The notes under the pieces were generated by a model. That model did no database searches and was not told the DNA's origin. It saw only the letters and a list, made by a program, of their open reading frames with translations. Positions 4,335 to 6,395 of a stretch of DNA of 6,395 nucleotides are shown here, piece after piece. The stretch spans positions 1-6,395 of the forward strand of contig JAICXV010000142.1 in assembly GCA_025934545.1 (NCBI GenBank), written 5' to 3'. Origin of the DNA: Verrucomicrobiia bacterium. GTDB taxonomy: Bacteria; Verrucomicrobiota; Verrucomicrobiia; Limisphaerales; Palsa-1400. The position numbers were made by a program, and so were the translations under genes. Numbering within the stretch: the first letter of the stretch is position 1; each line of letters opens with the position of its first letter.

Positions 4335-6395
4335 ATTGATGAAGAGCGCTTCGTTGGTCTGTAACAAGGCGTGCGCGAATTTTTCCCAGGCGCCAACCCG
4401 TTTGAGTTCCGATGCCGGAATGTTCGCCAGGCTCATCGCGGGGCCGCCGCGCTTTTTGCCGCCTCCGCGATTGCGCTCACGATTGACGAACTGCTTGTTC
4501 TGCGCGGTGATGGCTTCCGGCGCGGGCGAATCGGTAATGAACGCCAGGCCAAGTTGTAATTCAACTTCGCTCGGTTCACGTTGGAAAATCCGTTCGTATA
4601 AATAGGTGATGCGCGACTTGACGTCCGCTTCGTCAGTAAATCCTTTTTGGTTAACCAGGTTGCGCGCCTGTTCGACCACGAGCGGGCTGGTCATCATGAA
4701 CAACGCCTGTTGCGGCACGATCGTCTCGTAACGTTTGCCCGTCGTCACGTCGGGATTGGCGAAGTCGAATTGATTGTAAACCTCCGGCAGATTGCGGCGA
4801 TCAACGTACCCGTAAATAGTGCGCCGTCGTGAATAGGGTTGTTCGCCGAGGTTGACCGGCCGGCCATACATGGTGGTATCGAGCACGCCGCCGATGGCGA
4901 GCATCGAATCGCGCATCGCTTCAAACTCCAAGCGGTGAATATTGGCGCGCCAGAGCAAACGGTTTTGCGGGTCCTGCTGCGCGTAACGCGGATTATCTTC
5001 GCTGCTCTGCTGGTAGGTATTCGAAAGCATGATCAGGCGATGCAGTTTTTTGATCGACCAGCCGTCGGTCATAAAACGCGACGCCAGATAATCGAGCAGC
5101 TCAGGATGACTCGGCGGTTCGGATTGATTGCCGAAATCATCCGGCGTCGGCACGAATCCATCACCGAAATGATGCATCCAAACGCGATTGACGATCACGC
5201 GCGGCGTCAACGGATTGTACGGGCTGACAATAGACTGTGCCAGTTCCAGCCGGCCACTGCCGCTACGGAAAGGCGCGCGTGTGCCGCCGAAAATTTCCAG
5301 GAAACGCCGCGGAACCATATCGCCTTTGCTCTGCGCTTCGCCACGAATAAACACGTAGGAATCTTTTGGCTTTGTCGAATCGTAGATCGCATTGGCGCGA
5401 GGCGGTGCGCCGGGATGCGTCAAGTCAAGCCGCGTCAAATCCCGCACCAGTTCCGTTTCTTCTTTTTTGAGTTCCTGCGGTTTAACACCTTTGCCCTTGC
5501 GCCGTTGTTTGCGCGATTGGTCGATTGCGGCCAGTTGTTGCACCAACGCGTTGCGTTTTTTCGAGTAATCCATGTAATCGGCCGTTGGTTTGACCGTGCC
5601 GAGCACAGGTTCATCAGCAGGTTCAATGCAACTGTTGAACACCCCGTGTAACGCATAATAGTCCTTTTGCGAAATCGGATCGAACTTGTGGTCGTGACAG
5701 CGCGCGCAGGTCACCGTCAGGCCCATCGTTCCTTTGCACACGACATCGATGCGATCATTGATTATGTCATTATTATTTTCGTTGAATCGGTCGCCGAGCG
5801 TCAGAAAACCTTCCGCCGCCAAAGCCGTTCGGTTCTGGTCTTGCGGCAAACGGTCGCCAGCGATTTGTTCCATGATAAAACGATTGTAAGGCTTGTCGTC
5901 GTTGAACGAGCGGATGACGTAATCGCGGTAGGTCCAGGCGTTCGGATAAATGGGCGCTTCGCGATTCTTTTTCACATCACCCTTGGTATCGGAGTACCGC
6001 GCAACGTCGAGCCAGTAACGGCCCCAACGTTCGCCGTATTGCGGCGAGGCAAGCAGGCGTTCGACCACTTTCGCGTATGCATCGGGCGAATTGTCGTCGA
6101 GAAACGCTTTCACTTCCTCAGGCGTCGGCGGCAGGCCGATCAAATCAAATGTTGCGCGGCGGATGAGCGTGCGTTTATCCGCCGGTGCCGAAGGCTTCAT
6201 GTTATTCTGCTCGAGCTTCGCGAGGATGAATGAATCGATCGGGTTCGCGACCCAGTTGGTGTTCTGGACTTCCGGCGGCGAGTAACGCTTGATGGCTTGA
6301 AAAGCCCAATGTTGGCGCGGGTCTTTCGACCATGTTTTGGCACCCACACCACGCGGGTCGGGCGCGCCCATTCGAATCCATGTCACCAACGTTTC
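4332..6395 (-). CDS. PSCyt2/PSD1 (DUF1549-DUF1553) domain protein with CxxCH motif (5' partial)
   Basis: The frame is open to the right edge, so the N-terminus is missing; 687 residues are visible, counted from base 6395. The first residues (ETLVTWIRMGAPDPR) look like the end of a planctomycete-type cytochrome c domain, which often precedes this architecture. Residues about 52-257 match DUF1549/PSCyt2 (IDSFILAKLE, RRATFDLIGLPPTPEEV, ERWGRYWLDVARY), ending with CARCH at 230-234, a CxxCH haem-attachment motif. Residues about 280-322 are charged and helical, perhaps coiled coil. Residues about 387-657 match DUF1553/PSD1 (NPLTPRVIVNRVWMHHFG, LPEVYNQFDFANPD, PQQALFMMTSP), and the C-terminus LLQTNEALFIN is typical. 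A basic, Gly-rich insert (RNRGGGKKRGG) lies near 640-651. Family members are thought to be exported and redox-linked, but their reaction is not established. In many genomes a DUF1501 gene follows; here the convergent REC6 does instead. Confidence 0.92.
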   Translation of the reverse strand, partial: ETLVTWIRMGAPDPRGVGAKTWSKDPRQHWAFQAIKRYSPPEVQNTNWVANPIDSFILAKLEQNNMKPSAPADKRTLIRRATFDLIGLPPTPEEVKAFLDDNSPDAYAKVVERLLASPQYGERWGRYWLDVARYSDTKGDVKKNREAPIYPNAWTYRDYVIRSFNDDKPYNRFIMEQIAGDRLPQDQNRTALAAEGFLTLGDRFNENNNDIINDRIDVVCKGTMGLTVTCARCHDHKFDPISQKDYYALHGVFNSCIEPADEPVLGTVKPTADYMDYSKKRNALVQQLAAIDQSRKQRRKGKGVKPQELKKEETELVRDLTRLDLTHPGAPPRANAIYDSTKPKDSYVFIRGEAQSKGDMVPRRFLEIFGGTRAPFRSGSGRLELAQSIVSPYNPLTPRVIVNRVWMHHFGDGFVPTPDDFGNQSEPPSHPELLDYLASRFMTDGWSIKKLHRLIMLSNTYQQSSEDNPRYAQQDPQNRLLWRANIHRLEFEAMRDSMLAIGGVLDTTMYGRPVNLGEQPYSRRRTIYGYVDRRNLPEVYNQFDFANPDVTTGKRYETIVPQQALFMMTSPLVVEQARNLVNQKGFTDEADVKSRITYLYERIFQREPSEVELQLGLAFITDSPAPEAITAQNKQFVNRERNRGGGKKRGGPAMSLANIPASELKRVGAWEKFAHALLQTNEALFIN

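Noticed and set aside
4839..5651. 270-codon plus-strand open frame
   Set aside because: It lies wholly antisense to the well-supported PSCyt2/PSD1 gene and its translation, rich in His, Arg and Ile, resembles no recognisable domain.
5667..6233. 188-codon plus-strand open frame
   Set aside because: Antisense shadow of the PSCyt2/PSD1 gene with no recognisable motif.
6387..6389. TTG at 6389 as the start of the PSCyt2/PSD1 protein
   Set aside because: The frame continues to the window edge and the local residues look like the end of an upstream cytochrome domain, so the gene is truncated by the window.

Overview
The window most likely comes from a member of the Verrucomicrobiota, perhaps of the Pedosphaera/Limisphaerales type. 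This is an inference from protein families, not from a marker gene. The right end encodes a large PSCyt2/PSD1 (DUF1549/DUF1553) protein, a family concentrated in Planctomycetota and Verrucomicrobiota. The left end encodes a secreted-type protein with an Ig-like fold and a C-terminal 'SGPWATV...SPY...KFFRL' module of the kind common in Verrucomicrobia. The genes between them belong to the Rcp1-like single-domain response regulators that are expanded in such genomes. No rRNA, tRNA, mobile element or CRISPR array was seen.

Layout from left to right: (1) 1-1082, plus strand, the 3' end of a large extracellular-type protein with kelch-like, Ig-like and C-terminal modules. (2) 1101-3050, minus strand, four consecutive stand-alone receiver (REC) genes, read from right to left (REC4, REC3, REC2, REC1) with gaps of 54, 88 and 29 nt. 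(3) 3051-3310, a divergent intergenic region. (4) 3311-4331, plus strand, two more stand-alone receiver genes (REC5, REC6) that are clearly each other's closest relatives here. (5) 4332-6395, minus strand, the 3' part of the PSCyt2/PSD1 gene, which runs off the right edge. The labels REC1-REC6 are mine and follow map order.

The centre of interest is the receiver cluster: six CheY-like proteins of about 142-157 residues, none with an output domain, in two divergent units and with no histidine kinase in view. Four keep the full phosphorylation site (acidic pair, phospho-Asp, Ser, Lys). Two do not. REC6 has His where the second metal-binding acid should be, and REC1 has Val at the conserved Ser/Thr position. 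The cluster may therefore mix true phospho-acceptors with altered or pseudo-receivers, acting by protein contact or phosphorelay rather than by binding DNA. Partner kinases must be encoded elsewhere.

The receiver block is packed tightly against both neighbours. It converges on the left gene with an 18-nt gap. It converges on the right gene with no gap at all: the two stop codons form the palindrome TGATCA. Candidate regulatory elements, all low confidence, are an inverted repeat that holds the GTG start of REC2 in one arm, ATTGC/GCAAT inverted repeats about 30 nt upstream of REC5 and REC6, overlapping GC-rich palindromes upstream of REC4, and a possible 8-codon leader coupled to REC4.
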